Below are positions 24,201 through 35,900 of a stretch of 64,000 nt of DNA, piece by piece. Positions within the stretch are counted from its first letter, which is position 1, and each line of letters starts with the position of its first letter. Where the stretch lies: the NCBI GenBank assembly GCA_026419785.1, contig JAODTK010005613.1:103012-167011 (forward strand). The letters are read 5' to 3'. The DNA is from Sclerodactyla briareus. Taxonomy: Eukaryota; Echinodermata; Holothuroidea; Dendrochirotida; Sclerodactylidae. Under the pieces are notes generated by a model that was not told the DNA's origin, searched no databases, and was given only the letters and a program-made list of their open reading frames with translations. A program made the translations under genes and the position numbers.

Positions 24201-26165
24201 CTCTTCTTTACGGGTCCTCGGGGATCCCGTCTAGTCACATATTATTGCATTGAGAAAAAAGCACGCCCATTCCTGCACTCGAGAATATTAGAGATTTCTA
24301 CCGGAGGTAGTAGTTTTTTCTCCGCAGCCAAGTCTTTGTGAGGGAGGTTGAGGTCACCGATTATGATAGACCTTTGATTAGCCTTTAAAGATAGAATCGT
24401 TTACTTTATTACCGGGGGGGGGGGGGGTGGGGGGGTTATTCAGTACCGGTGACCTCAATGCAGCTTTGTATTTAGGGGAAGGTTAATTTTTATGATTGAG
24501 TCAGTTTAGAAGTGGAAGTGTTTAGGTAGCTGAAAGCCCCTTCTTCACTCCCTGAGACGCCATGTTTAGTGCTGGAGACAGTGTGGTAGAATAGCGAGTA
24601 GTTCGGGATATGAATGGAATTCCCAGGGGCGAGTTTTAGTTTCATTTAGAAGAAGGATGTCAGGATAATCATATAAGATACGAGAGGAGGGGGGTATACT
24701 TTCGCTTTAACAGAGTTTATATTGATGCAGAAGGGAGAGTGTGCAGTGGGGGGGAGAAAACCGCCATCAAGGAAGAAAGGGATGGTTGCTAGGGGAGGGG
24801 AGTTCCGAAGGCGCTGGGTTGTGGACAGGATGGCTGATGGCTTCCCAGAGGGACTTGCCGTCGATGGCGGTATTAAGGTGAGAGGCAAGAGTGCTGCTAT
24901 TTGTTATGTCTCTGGTGGGAACTCTACCATTCTAATTTTGCGTAACAGCGTTTTGACTAGGTCAGCGTTAGGTGATAATTTTTTTGAAATGTCAAGTTAT
25001 CGATTTGTTTGTGATACTGACACCAACCGCTTGAGCATAGGACGGCGGAGGACACGAGGGGGGCCAGATTTGGCGTTATCCTTCTGGCCTTTCTATGGCA
25101 GGGCAGCCTTTATGAGGGCGATTTGGTCCCCCCCCCCCCCCCCACAGTTGCACATTTCTTGTCGCGTTTGAGATTGGGCAGTCTTTGTGCTTGTGTCCCC
25201 TCCCCCCCCACATCTTAGCATTTAGTTTCTTGTTACAACTGTAACGTGTGCCGAAGGCCTTGGCATTTGTAACCTTGATGATCTGGGGTAGCTCTCTATA
25301 GTCCTTCAATCTGTGCCTGGTATATCCCAGTATACGTTATTACTCAAAGTTCTTGTTTCTCGCCTCCTCCCAGCCCTACTTTACTCCTCCAAGTGGGTTC
25401 TCCAAGTCAGCTTGAGATTTGAGGCGGGCAACGTAGATTAAGAGAGTAGCCCATGGTCTTCGAGTTTCGGTTTTTATCTCTCTCGTTTCAGTATCGGATC
25501 GAACGCCCAAATCACACGGAAGGCGGGGCGGTTTCTTGTTTTGAGGATTCTGGGTGGTGTTTTCCGAGGCGGAGTTCTGGGTCATCAGGGTTGTAGCAAG
25601 GATACTATAAGATGGTGTCTCGGGGTAGATGATTAGAGTTTTTTGGTGCTGTCCCGAATGTTCTATATTTGATGTGGGCCTGGGGTTTTTCTTCTTGAGT
25701 TTCCTTACTAGTTTGATGGATTGATGGAGCAGTTCGGGTTTTATCCACTTACGAAGCCAGGGTCGATTCTATTGTTGGGGGTTCTGTTAGGTTGTTTGCT
25801 TAGAGTTACCTCTACGTCGTTTCGGACTTTACTTCGGGTGATTCACGGGGATCTCCGGGGTCATTGTCAGTATCGAAGTCGGAGGTGGCATTCGGGTGGG
25901 AGAGGGGGTATGACCCCAGCAAGGGAGGCCCATGGACGGGGAGAGGAAACTGAAACAAAACACTTACCAGAATACGGGGAGAAACAAAAATGGCGGGTAG
26001 CACCAAAACAATAACAACACAAGCCGAACAGAACAAATAGACACGGCACGAAAAGAAACAGAAAAAGGTACAGAAAGCAAGGCGGCAGTGTACCGGAAAA
26101 CGATCGATAACGAAAACGAATAGGCGTGAGGTGAGTAATCCAATGAATAACTGATGATGATATAG
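21293..26165 (-). mobile_element. CR1/L2-type LINE, minus strand, ORF1 + ORF2
   Basis: Read on the minus strand. ORF1 region (about 26,165-24,900): a gag-like zinc-knuckle segment around 25,076-25,250 (GHKHKDCP, then PHKGCPAIERPEG). ORF2 endonuclease (APE type): VSYMIIL then LNETK and LAPGNSIHIPNYSLFYH near 24,570-24,660; IIIGDLNLPHKDLAAEKK near 24,330-24,370; a DPDLSDHYLVF motif near 24,100-24,130. Reverse transcriptase: HALDGIT near 23,310 and DLEKWCNPGGCKINPQKSKF near 22,545-22,605. Order and strand agree with one element of about 5 kb including its promoter. Residues within motifs are well kept, but the frame changes very often by one-base indels, so no long ORF exists. Part of this may be sequencing error. 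The 3' part (about 22,300-21,300) is not resolved. Confidence 0.88.
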
Positions 26166-26283
26166 CATACTAGTCCTTCGTCAGTGCAGTGACCAGAAGT
26201 GATAACTGACAAAGAGAAGACGGCTGCGACTTTATAGGCCTAGGAACATGGTGGGGTGGAGGAGTAATTAGTGTTTCGCTGAT
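26166..26283 (-). promoter_or_regulatory. LINE 5' promoter-like segment with TATA motif
   Basis: On the minus strand a TATAAAG motif (plus 26,231-26,237) is followed about 30 bp on by TCAGTT, an initiator-like sequence, and then CACTGCACTGACGAAGG. It lies directly upstream of the LINE ORF1 region and is repeated at 20,884-21,290. Confidence 0.55.
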
Positions 26284-26620
26284 GACAGCGGGATTTAATC
26301 CCTTTGGGAATTATCCCGGGAGAGGCAATTGCGGCCTCAAGTGATTGACAGGAGATAATCTCAGAACAGGATTTTTATTACTAATGAGCCAAGTTGCGCC
26401 TTGGTTTGATTGACAATAGGCAATAGGGAGGGGGGCCGAGGTACCAATATCTCTTTGTGAAGGTAGGTCGTTCCGAATGCTCAGGGACCAAATGGTGTAG
26501 GTCGTTTCAGGTTCAATTCCCAGTAATTTTCTTCGCTTCGTGTTAGGGGACCAATTTGGGTCATGGTCGAGGCCAATCACGCTCAGGTTTATCAATGAGT
26601 GACTGACCATCTGAAATGCT
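26284..26620. other. sequence between LINE promoter and TA array
   Basis: Unique within the window. It may be the distal 5' end of the LINE or flanking DNA; no motif decides this. Confidence 0.3.
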
Positions 26621-26622
26621 TA

Positions 26623-26623
26623 G

Positions 26624-26663
<40 letters not shown>

Positions 26664-26787
26664 ATATATATATACTATATAGATATTATATATATATATA
26701 TTATAATATATATATATATATATAATATCTATATATAGAATATATATATATATATATATATTATATAGATATAGATATAATATATAT
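26623..26787. repeat. TA microsatellite, right of the LINE locus
   Basis: Long imperfect (TA)n with TAGATA interruptions. Confidence 0.95.
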
Positions 26788-26789
26788 GT

Positions 26790-28170
26790 ACACGGTCACG
26801 ATATGGGCCGAGTAACAGACCCGGTCATTCATTCTTCCACTAATCATTGTTCTTATTTTCGTGACACGGGAATGTTACTATGATCCCGTGTTTTCCATTA
26901 AATATCAAAATTATCTGCACGACGAGGTTATTACCCTATTATCAGTCATTTGACGATAAGTCGAAACTGAAACCGACGCTCTTTTCCGAAGGCAAATGAC
27001 CCATTAGGGATACTTTTATCTGAAAAAAAAATCCGTCGTGTAGCTAAATTGGTAGGCCTATTCATTCGAGACAAAAATACCCCCAACTGACGTTTAACCT
27101 TTAATTTACGGACAGTCTGCCAAAGGTAGGCTACTTCAGTCTGTTGCACGTCGCGTACGAGAGATTTTGTCTTCGAGGGGGGGGGGTTGGGTCCGGAACC
27201 CAAGGGAAGTGCGCTCTCATCAATGGCGCCACCCTCCCTAATTGGCGAATAAGTCCACGTTATGGTCCCTAGACCATGCGGCTGCATATTGGATAATTAA
27301 CGCTGCAAAACCTCTACGGAACTGAAAAATCAGTTTTTGGTGTTTAAAATGTTTCGTCACATGGGTCATGGGGAAGGGTTCTGACCCCCGCCCCCCCCCG
27401 GCCCGGTGGGTATGCCACTCAGAAGGCGTATATACATAAAATTTCAGGTGGGTGTGAATCATTTTTGAGAACGACTATATTTGTGAGACCGATTCTTATC
27501 CATCGGTATTTTAAATCAGATGCTGCGCCATGCGGTCGTGGAGGGTGTTCTGGGTCCTCGACTGGGTGGCCAATTGTTTTCGTTAGTGATTTTTGTTGAA
27601 TAGACTGATCTGTGGGATGTTGCCCCCTCTCCTTGACTTTTTGGCAAACCTGAAACCCCTCAGACGCAAAATGTGTTCTATCCTGGTACGATATTCTAGC
27701 ATGAATTTACCTATTACAAATATTCTTTTTCTTTCTGCCAACATATTTTTTCCTCAACTACGTAACTGTGGTTTAAGATAATTTTTGTCAAAACGGTCTG
27801 TAAACTACTAACTTCGCACCACAATGATAACCGAGCACTCATATTTGGTTCTCATATTAAGATCTACTAGATTGCGGTCGCTCGATATGAGTTTTTATGA
27901 CACGTGATTCTTTGATTCAAAGTGCTCGAAACCAAATTCACATATGATGACTGATAACATGGGTAGACTGAGGAGAATTGGCCTTCACATCATGGTCTTG
28001 CATAGCCCAGAGCTGATTACCCGATATTTATTAATTGTCAGATGGGGCTGCAAAACTTGGCACGCATGTCCATCATAGTTAATACATTTCCTGCACTCCC
28101 CTCGAACGGGCGCACCGCACCTATTTTATTCTTACTTTTCTCCCCGACGTTTCTCGGCTTTGCTCCCCAA
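26790..28170. other. no gene recognised
   Basis: Unique DNA with short G- and C-runs near 27,178 and 27,390. Frames are unsupported. Confidence 0.4.
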
Positions 28171-28173
28171 CGG

Positions 28174-28225
28174 AGGGGGTGGGGGGGGGGGGGGGGGGTG
28201 GGGGGGGGGGGGGGGGGGGGGGGGG
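28174..28225. repeat. poly-G tract
   Basis: About 52 bases, almost all G with a few T; a potential G-quadruplex. Confidence 0.95.
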
Positions 28226-28782
28226 TTCTTCTCCCGCTGGCGCCGCCCCTGTATTGGACGTCGATTTTTCGAATGTAGTTTACAGGTAGGTCGATTATCG
28301 TAATTATGATTCATTGTGAGTAGAATTCATGCCACCTGCCTGCTATCATAGCTAAGTGAATTTTACCCCGATAAAGAGACTTGCGATGAGCACATCTATC
28401 AGACACCGACTTCGGCTGTATCCTCACCCCACGATCACGAAGGAACTGAATGTAGCCTACCATAATTGTCTAAAACATCCCGGGCCCAAAACTTAAAGAT
28501 GGATTGTCGTCAATTGAATCCTTGTAACCAAAATACTGCACCCAGCAATTTAGATAAATTGAAACCAAATGGTTATTTCACGCATTTTTTCCGCCAAACA
28601 AAGTGATATATGATAGTAGGAAAAGTTATCGCTTCAATTCACATATAACCCCATAAGTGATATTTTGTCGTGACGTAATGCAATTCCGCCGTGCTGATGT
28701 CTGCTTGAAGCTAGCAGACGACAACCATCCTTTATTACGCGTAGCCTAGGCCTATATGGCCTATAATTTTTTTTTTTTTTAC

Positions 28783-28852
28783 TACGAATCTTCTTTAAGT
28801 CTACTGGAATGTGCCTTTGGGGCTGTCGCCCAGATTTTATTTCTTTCGGCAT
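28783..28852 (-). CDS. candidate divergent first exon, unknown protein
   Basis: The minus-strand ATG at 28,850-28,852 opens MPKEIKSGRQPQRHIPVDLK with a basic, coding-like composition. A GTAAAA donor follows after KKIR (GT at plus 28,781-28,782), just before a homopolymer. The frame is also open upstream of the ATG to about 28,870. It points away from the likely UBE2S exon 1, 1.05 kb to the right. No family was recognised; this rests on composition and one donor. Confidence 0.25.
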
Positions 28853-29897
28853 TAGAAATAAAGTAGCCACGCTACTTAAACAGAGCCTTTTGTGAATCCA
28901 AATGTTTCACAGCTGGCTGAATAGATGGAGTGCACCGAACAACGAACTTATGTGAACTTGAGATGGCGCTTTCTATTTCCGTCGGTCTGGACGGTTGTTT
29001 TGTGCAACAGCCCCTATTTTTCGACGGGAACAGAAAATAATAGTTCATGCCTATAAATCAATTAATTTTTCACTTCACTTAGCGTAGACCGACGTTGTCG
29101 CCAGAGACCTACTGCTGATTTTCCACAGGGGGGTGTCCACCGCCCCCACCCCCCGTATTTTCGTCGGCCCCTGATTCCACTGCTCTGTTGTAATTTTGCA
29201 GTCTGTTGCAAGTTTTCTACGTTCTTTTCTCTTAGGCACACGCACCGCCCCGGGCCCTAACACTCACCGGTTTGTACGCGACGATATTCTTTTTTGTGTA
29301 ACACTGGTCAGAAATAGTAATCCCTAGTCTGTAGAATAAATAACATGTTTATAAAATGAGGGATCACTTCCCAATGGTGGCGCCCGCTCAATGGTCACTT
29401 TGAATTGCGTTCACTTCTCATTTCCCCTCCCACCACCCCACCCCCCACACACTTTTCGAAACATATCGACGCTCCCTGCCTTGCAGGAATGCATTTCCCG
29501 TATATTGGTGAAACCTCCAAACCCCCCGCCGCCTCCGCCCCCCTCCACTACTAACCCCTACTTCGACCTACCCGCGCACTCATTCATCAGAGTCAGATAT
29601 CGCGGTACCATTCGAAGTCGATCGCGGGTGCTTCTGTGCTTTATGGGGAGGTGAAGCCATTTGTTTACAAGTCCGATCAGCTGTTTACTATGAACTAGAA
29701 TACACAACTGTCCCAAAGGCGACTGCTGATTGGATCATTCAACAGCATTTTGATCCCAGCTAGCTCCAGACAGAACAACGTACTCCAGTCCTACTCGACT
29801 GACTCTGACTCCGAGCAATATTCATTTGCTTTTCAACTGGTTGTAAAACTCTGGAAGAAGATCAATTTTTGACTGCATCTTCTCGAGAGGATCTATA

Positions 29898-29938
29898 ATG
29901 AACCTCATAAGTCTAGTGGAAAATGTCCAAATCTCGCC
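29898..29938 (+). CDS. UBE2S: UBE2S exon 1 (tentative)
   Basis: An ATG at 29,898 opens MNLISLVENVQISP, which resembles the usual N-terminus MNSNVENLSP of UBE2S if one or two bases are wrong. A GT follows at 29,939 (CC|GTGGGA), a usable but weak donor, and the expected final Gln codon is not visible. The segment upstream has an ATTGG (inverted CCAAT box) at about 29,729. The assignment depends on position and a short similarity. Confidence 0.4.
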
Positions 29939-32900
29939 GTGGGAGCAGAGCCTGATTTAGATCGGCTGACTATGCAACGTTAGGCTATGCCTAAGCTTGG
30001 CTGTGCTAACACAGGCCTACCACCGTAGGCTACACTGACGTTATTTTATACTAGTACAATCGTGAGTCTATGGGCTAAGGGAACAATATTAATAGCAAAA
30101 GCAAAGAAAACAATTTGCGAAATGGACGAAACCCTACCAGAATCTTCCCCTCATCTTCGTCTCCCTTCATGATATTTTGTCTCAAGGAATAAATCTTCCG
30201 AGGCAAAAGAGGTTCAAAAATATATGGCAGAATTCACAAGCATCAGCTTCCGATCGTGGGGTTTGATCACCATAACAGGAAAAAAAACAAAAAAATTTCC
30301 TCCTTATCAACACGCAACTCTGCCAAACATTTCGAACTCTGTTACCTGCAATACCAAACTAAAAAACAGTCTTGTAAACTATCCAGGGAAATAGAACATG
30401 AAAACACATTTTCTTGTTCTTTCTGCGATTTCTGGCAGGGTGATTCAGCCACTTAAAAAAACACCAAAATCCTCCAGTCCAAGGGTTAAATTTTGTTCTC
30501 CACGAAATAGGAACCATGGATGATAAATTGTTTTTTGATGCTCTAAATAGATAATCCTATCGCCCGGATGTTTTTGAATCGGGTGATATTCACACGCAGT
30601 ACATAGCGCACGTTTACTCTCCAAAAAGGACGCGCTGATCGACTCACAATCGGTCACTATACTGTACAACTTTACAACTACCGACAGTACTATCAGGGCC
30701 ATTCCACCCTCCCCAGGTTGGGGGCACATTGGATATTTAGGCACAGTCAAAGCATATGGAAAATCACTTGTCAAATTAGACATGAATGGTAGCTCAAAAC
30801 ACATTTAGGCCCACTATGTGATGATCGAAAGGAATGACCACGATTCAACAATCCTGGATACGCGCAAAATTCCCACCACACTCACACTCTCGGAATATCG
30901 GCCTTGAGTCAAGGCTGACTGGATGTTTTACTAGGTTAAACCAGAGCTGAACCATGTACAAGGTCCGTGGGACAGTTTTTTTGTGACTTCGCTTATCAAA
31001 CTTCAGATAAGTTCACGTACCATTTTCTTCCAGTCGGCACTAGAGCCTAGAGGGAAATATTCCCTCACTATTTGCAAAAAGATGTCAAAAATTGCAATCG
31101 CATGCTGAACAACGTAGTAATTCGACTTTAAAATCTAGGATCAGCCCTTCGCGTGGTAACAAATAGCAATGGGCCACCGTGCGTACACGCACTGACGTAA
31201 CGGCGAATCCGGAATATATCCCGGTAGGCAACGTGCGAAAACCTAGCGGCACATATACATGTACATCCGGTTTGCAATCAATCCCATCCACTACCTGGTA
31301 GGCTGGCACCCATGCAGCGATCCATAACCGGGCAGTACCACCTTCCCAATAATAGTATACCAGAATATCCAACTTTACCCATACTCCATTTTTTCTTTCC
31401 ACGAACAAAAATTGCCATCGCATGCTGAAACCGGAGTAATTCGATCTTAAAAGCTTCGGATAAGCCCTTCAGCTGTAACAAATAAGCAATGGGCCACCGT
31501 GCGTACAACTCACTGACTTACAGCGATCCGTGTAATTGTCCGTAGGCAACGTGCGAAACCTCGGGGCCCATATACATTGTAACAACGGTTGCAATCAATC
31601 CATCCACTTACTCGGTAGGCTGGCAACCCATGCAGCCATCCATCCTGTGCCGTACCAACCCTCCTAATGATAGATACCAGAATATTCCAACTTTACCATA
31701 CTCATTTTCCCACAAACTGTGATCTGTGGCGTAATTCTGAAGGGCATGTTGATCTACATGTATTGTAAATAGTCCAAGTTCCCACTCTACTTGCACAGTG
31801 TAAGCACCTTGTAATTGTCCTTGGCATTGAAGTTGACCGTATTTATGGATCCTCCTGCCCACTGAGCACATACAACCAGCGTCCGAAAAACAGGGGGGCG
31901 GAGGGCGAATTCGCCTCCGAAAGTTAAAAAAGAGCTCTCGAAATCAATAAGGGGCGAAAAATATCAATAATTGGAAAATCGCCCCTGAAAAAATCTTTAT
32001 TTGGCATTGTATGTACAAGCAAAAAGCGATTCTGATTTCGCGCGCCAAATACCAAATGGAAATGTTTCTGATTTCTGTGAATTACCATCCGTTCAGTTAG
32101 ACCACTGTTTCATTAAAAATCACGTACATCGATTGAAATATTCCAGTGAGTCACCCACATGGTTGGACTTCAATTTAAACCTCCCACTGCGCTGCACCCA
32201 CTCATATTATATAAACGTACGTATGTTCAACTCGCAAGCGACGCAGTGCGCGGTGGGCTGCTCATGATCGACAACGATCGACTGCGTCGAGTCACTTCGA
32301 GTCATTAATACCCACTTCACCAAAACAAGTTGTTCAGTAATGTTCTCAAATGTAGTTGGGATTTCTTACATATTTTTAATCGAACACTGCCCGAAACATG
32401 TGAAATTGTTAGAATTCCTTGCAAGAAGGTATGATACCTGATACAAGCTGATTTATGCCAAATCAAACCTAAAAAACAACCCAATTAAATGCAAATTATG
32501 ATCACAAATTTTGGAAGATTGCTTGGGTGGCCTAATGTTCAATTTGCCTATGCTACAGCGTGTAGTTTTTTGGATACACGTTTTTTCGAGCTTGATTTTT
32601 TGTTGATCGGTAGCGATCAATTCCCCCTTGTCAACGCTCCAAGACATGTACAATATGACAGGATTTTACACAAGAACACGTTTCTTTCTGTCCCTCCAGA
32701 AACAAGATATAAATGAATTATTGAGTGGAAATCTCACCAAGCGGACTAAGAAATAATTAGTTAATTTGGGAGTATCTAGTTTGGGGATTGCTAGGCTGAG
32801 TTCCGCAGTAGTTAGGATACACGGTTTCGCAAACTTGATTTTGTGATCGTATCTATCAATTTTCTCACTTGTCACCTCCAAGTCATGTACAATATGACAG

Positions 32901-35900
32901 ATTAGCACATGACATGTTTACTCCTCACTTCAAAACAGAATATAATTGATTTTGAGTGAAAATCTTTACCGAGGCCGAACCTGTAGAATTAAATGGGTTT
33001 ATATTTGGGAGTTCTAGGTTTGGGAGGTCTGGGCTGCAGTAATCCGTGAAATTACACAACAAGCAGCAGTGCCTTACTCCTCTCGGCCCTACTCACTCCA
33101 CATGTGAGGTCACTGGCCTAACAATCATGATAAAAACCTGCAGCAAAACGCCATTTACAGCCTGTAGCTAGCTCACTTCGCACGAGAGGCTCTTGCTCTA
33201 TATGGGGGGGGGGCGGGGGCATTCATGGGCCCCAGTTGCCCCAAAGTTGAGAAATCAAACTGGGAGGGCCTTTTCGTTGTTCTCCATGGATTGCCACCCA
33301 TGCGCTACAACTAACACTGTATGCGGGCACCTGTTTTTTTATCATTACCATAATTATTAGGAAGCAACTCTGAAATACACCCAAATTATTGAGAGGGGCA
33401 ATTTTTTCTGGAAACAAATACACCAAATCGGGAAGTATTTCACGAACCACTGACACGAACCTTTGTTTTTTTCGTCGATTTATAGTGTAACATTGCATGT
33501 TGCATGCCTGACGAGAGGACCACATGATCCTGGAAGCCAGTCCCCCTCCGCAGAACGCTTCTCTCCAAATAACCCAGCCTCTGGGGAAGAGACAAATTTC
33601 CTACGCCTCCTTACTGAAGGCTCATTCTAAGTGACTCACCACAGTGGCATTATGCACTTCCATGCAGTTTCATAGCCCATTTTGAGGGTTTATATTTCGA
33701 GCAAATTATTGTTTATTCAAGTAGGCCCCCGAAAGCTCTCAAGTAGCCCCCGAAAAATTTTTTGGGTGGGCGAATTTTTTTCAAAATAGCCCCCGCAATT
33801 GAAAAACGTATTTTCGTACCCGATATCATCATTCCTTGGCTACGACACGACGTCTCATGTCGTATCGATGTATCAATGTAAACGTAATATCGAGCTGCTC
33901 ATTGATTAGGACGCTAAATTGCTAATTTGTATTAAGACCCTGAGATATTCGGTAGGATCAGTCACTGTAATGCAGCATCATTGCCACTTGTACTGTTGCA
34001 CCGTTAATCTGCTCTCGTAGTGCTCGTGTCTCCATTTTATTTATTTGGATTATTTTTTGCTTGACGCAGTGTTGAGCTCAAAGTCCGGTCTCGTTCTCTG
34101 AGACTGTCTCGTATACTGGTCTCAGACCGATTTTGAAGGACTCTCGCTCGGGAAATCCAATGACTCGGACTTGCTGCTGTGACGTCGGCCTGAGTCGCCT
34201 GTTTAAAACCGCTCAAAGAAATCGCTGTGCAAACATACCTTAAAATGATGGAAGAAGAATATTCCAAATGTCTAACATTGACATTGAAAATCAGAATACC
34301 GGCGACGTAAAAACTAGCTGGGTGGCTGGGGGAATGCGTTATTTATTCTGGTACACACCTCGCGGAACCATTTGAACTATTAATTGTACAAAAGCCAAGT
34401 TCATTGACATAAGACCGTGGAGCGCGTGCTCTGTGTGGAATCGGTCCATGCTAGGCAAAGTTGGTCACTGCAACACAGGAGAACAGCCGCACGGTCCTGC
34501 GAAGACAGTGAATTGTGATGTTCTTGAATGCATGAAAAAAAAACTTCTTGTCTGAAAAACTATTATCGTCTCGAATGAATGATAGTCGGCAGGCGAGAGC
34601 CTACGTAGGGTTATATGGATTGTGTGGGTCATTTGTTTCGTAATTTTGGCATTTCAAGGCTATGAACTTCCTTCATGAGCGTGCACACTTGATAGGAATG
34701 TGGGAAACTTCACTATAAATTTTCATCGGGCTGATTTTCAATATTATCATATACGTTTTCGGGCTAGCAGCATCTAACTTGTAATACCTAGGTATTTTGG
34801 AATCCAATACAGGACCTGTTGTTATTTTGTTCTTTTTGCTAAAATGCCAATTTTTAATAGGGACCGGACAAAGGACTGACTCGGACTTGGATTGTTGAGG
34901 ACTCGTCTTGGACTCGACTCGGATGCTGAGGACTCGGTCCTTGGACGCGGACTCGGGTTGGCTGGACTCGACTCCAACAGCTGCTTTGGAAGTCGAAAAA
35001 GCTTTTGGACACAATAGTGTGCAACGAAATGATTAGAACCTGAGAGTCATACTTGGCACAAGGGGCGGCCCATTTGGAGTAGGCTGTAGCTAGCGTTTGG
35101 AATAGTGCTGGACACTTGTGTAGCCATTTGGAGGCATCGTGGAAAACTGTATGCTGTCCATATTTTGTGTACAACGACTGCTATGACATCCAAAATTTGT
35201 AGGCAATCCTCGCTCATTTGAGGAGCATTTCCGATGGTGTAATCAGCTTTTTCGAACGCTGGCTGTAGCCTGTACATGTTGACGATCCGTCCTGTTTGGA
35301 GTCATTCAAAGTCAACTATGGTCACACGTATGAATCATAATGTAGGCAAAAGAACTGTGAAAGTGGATTGTACTGTAGATAGTCATACTCGGCAGGAAGG
35401 GTTACCATGGAGTAGTTGATCCCTATTCTTTTTCGCTCCGAGGACTGACCATCCAGTCCATCCCTTGACCCCATCCTCCCTTGTCATTACTGGTACGAGT
35501 TCCCAAGTGCTCATTTCTTACGTGTCTCTCGGGTATGATCTAGCTGGGGTTTAATTATTATTGGGACCTAATGTTTGGCTAATCCTCTTCAGAACAATTT
35601 TCATGTGTCGTTACTGTGTTACAAGATTCATTAAGTCGGCCAATGACCAGGAGACGTAAGTTACACTTTGAGCTCTTGGTCCCCTAGTAGGTTGGAACCA
35701 GGAACCGTTTTTTACAGAACCAGGATACACTTTTGTAAAATTATTATTACTTTAGTCTTATGATTCGTTTGATAGTGTATGACAAAACATGACATTAATC
35801 CAGATGAATAAGCGTAGGCCTACCATTCTACCACCATCTATGTCACTCATTGGCTCACTGTGTCACCAGTATTTTCTGCAGGCAGTTCTAGTTGCATCAC

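Noticed and set aside
24722-25171. 149-codon plus-strand frame, one of the longest in the window
   Set aside because: It is antisense to the ORF1/endonuclease region of the minus-strand LINE, where recognisable zinc-knuckle and APE residues are read on the other strand.
30445-30804. 119-codon minus-strand frame as a nested gene
   Set aside because: No recognised domain, no splice signals at its ends, and it lies in UBE2S intron 1 in a window where chance frames of this size are common.
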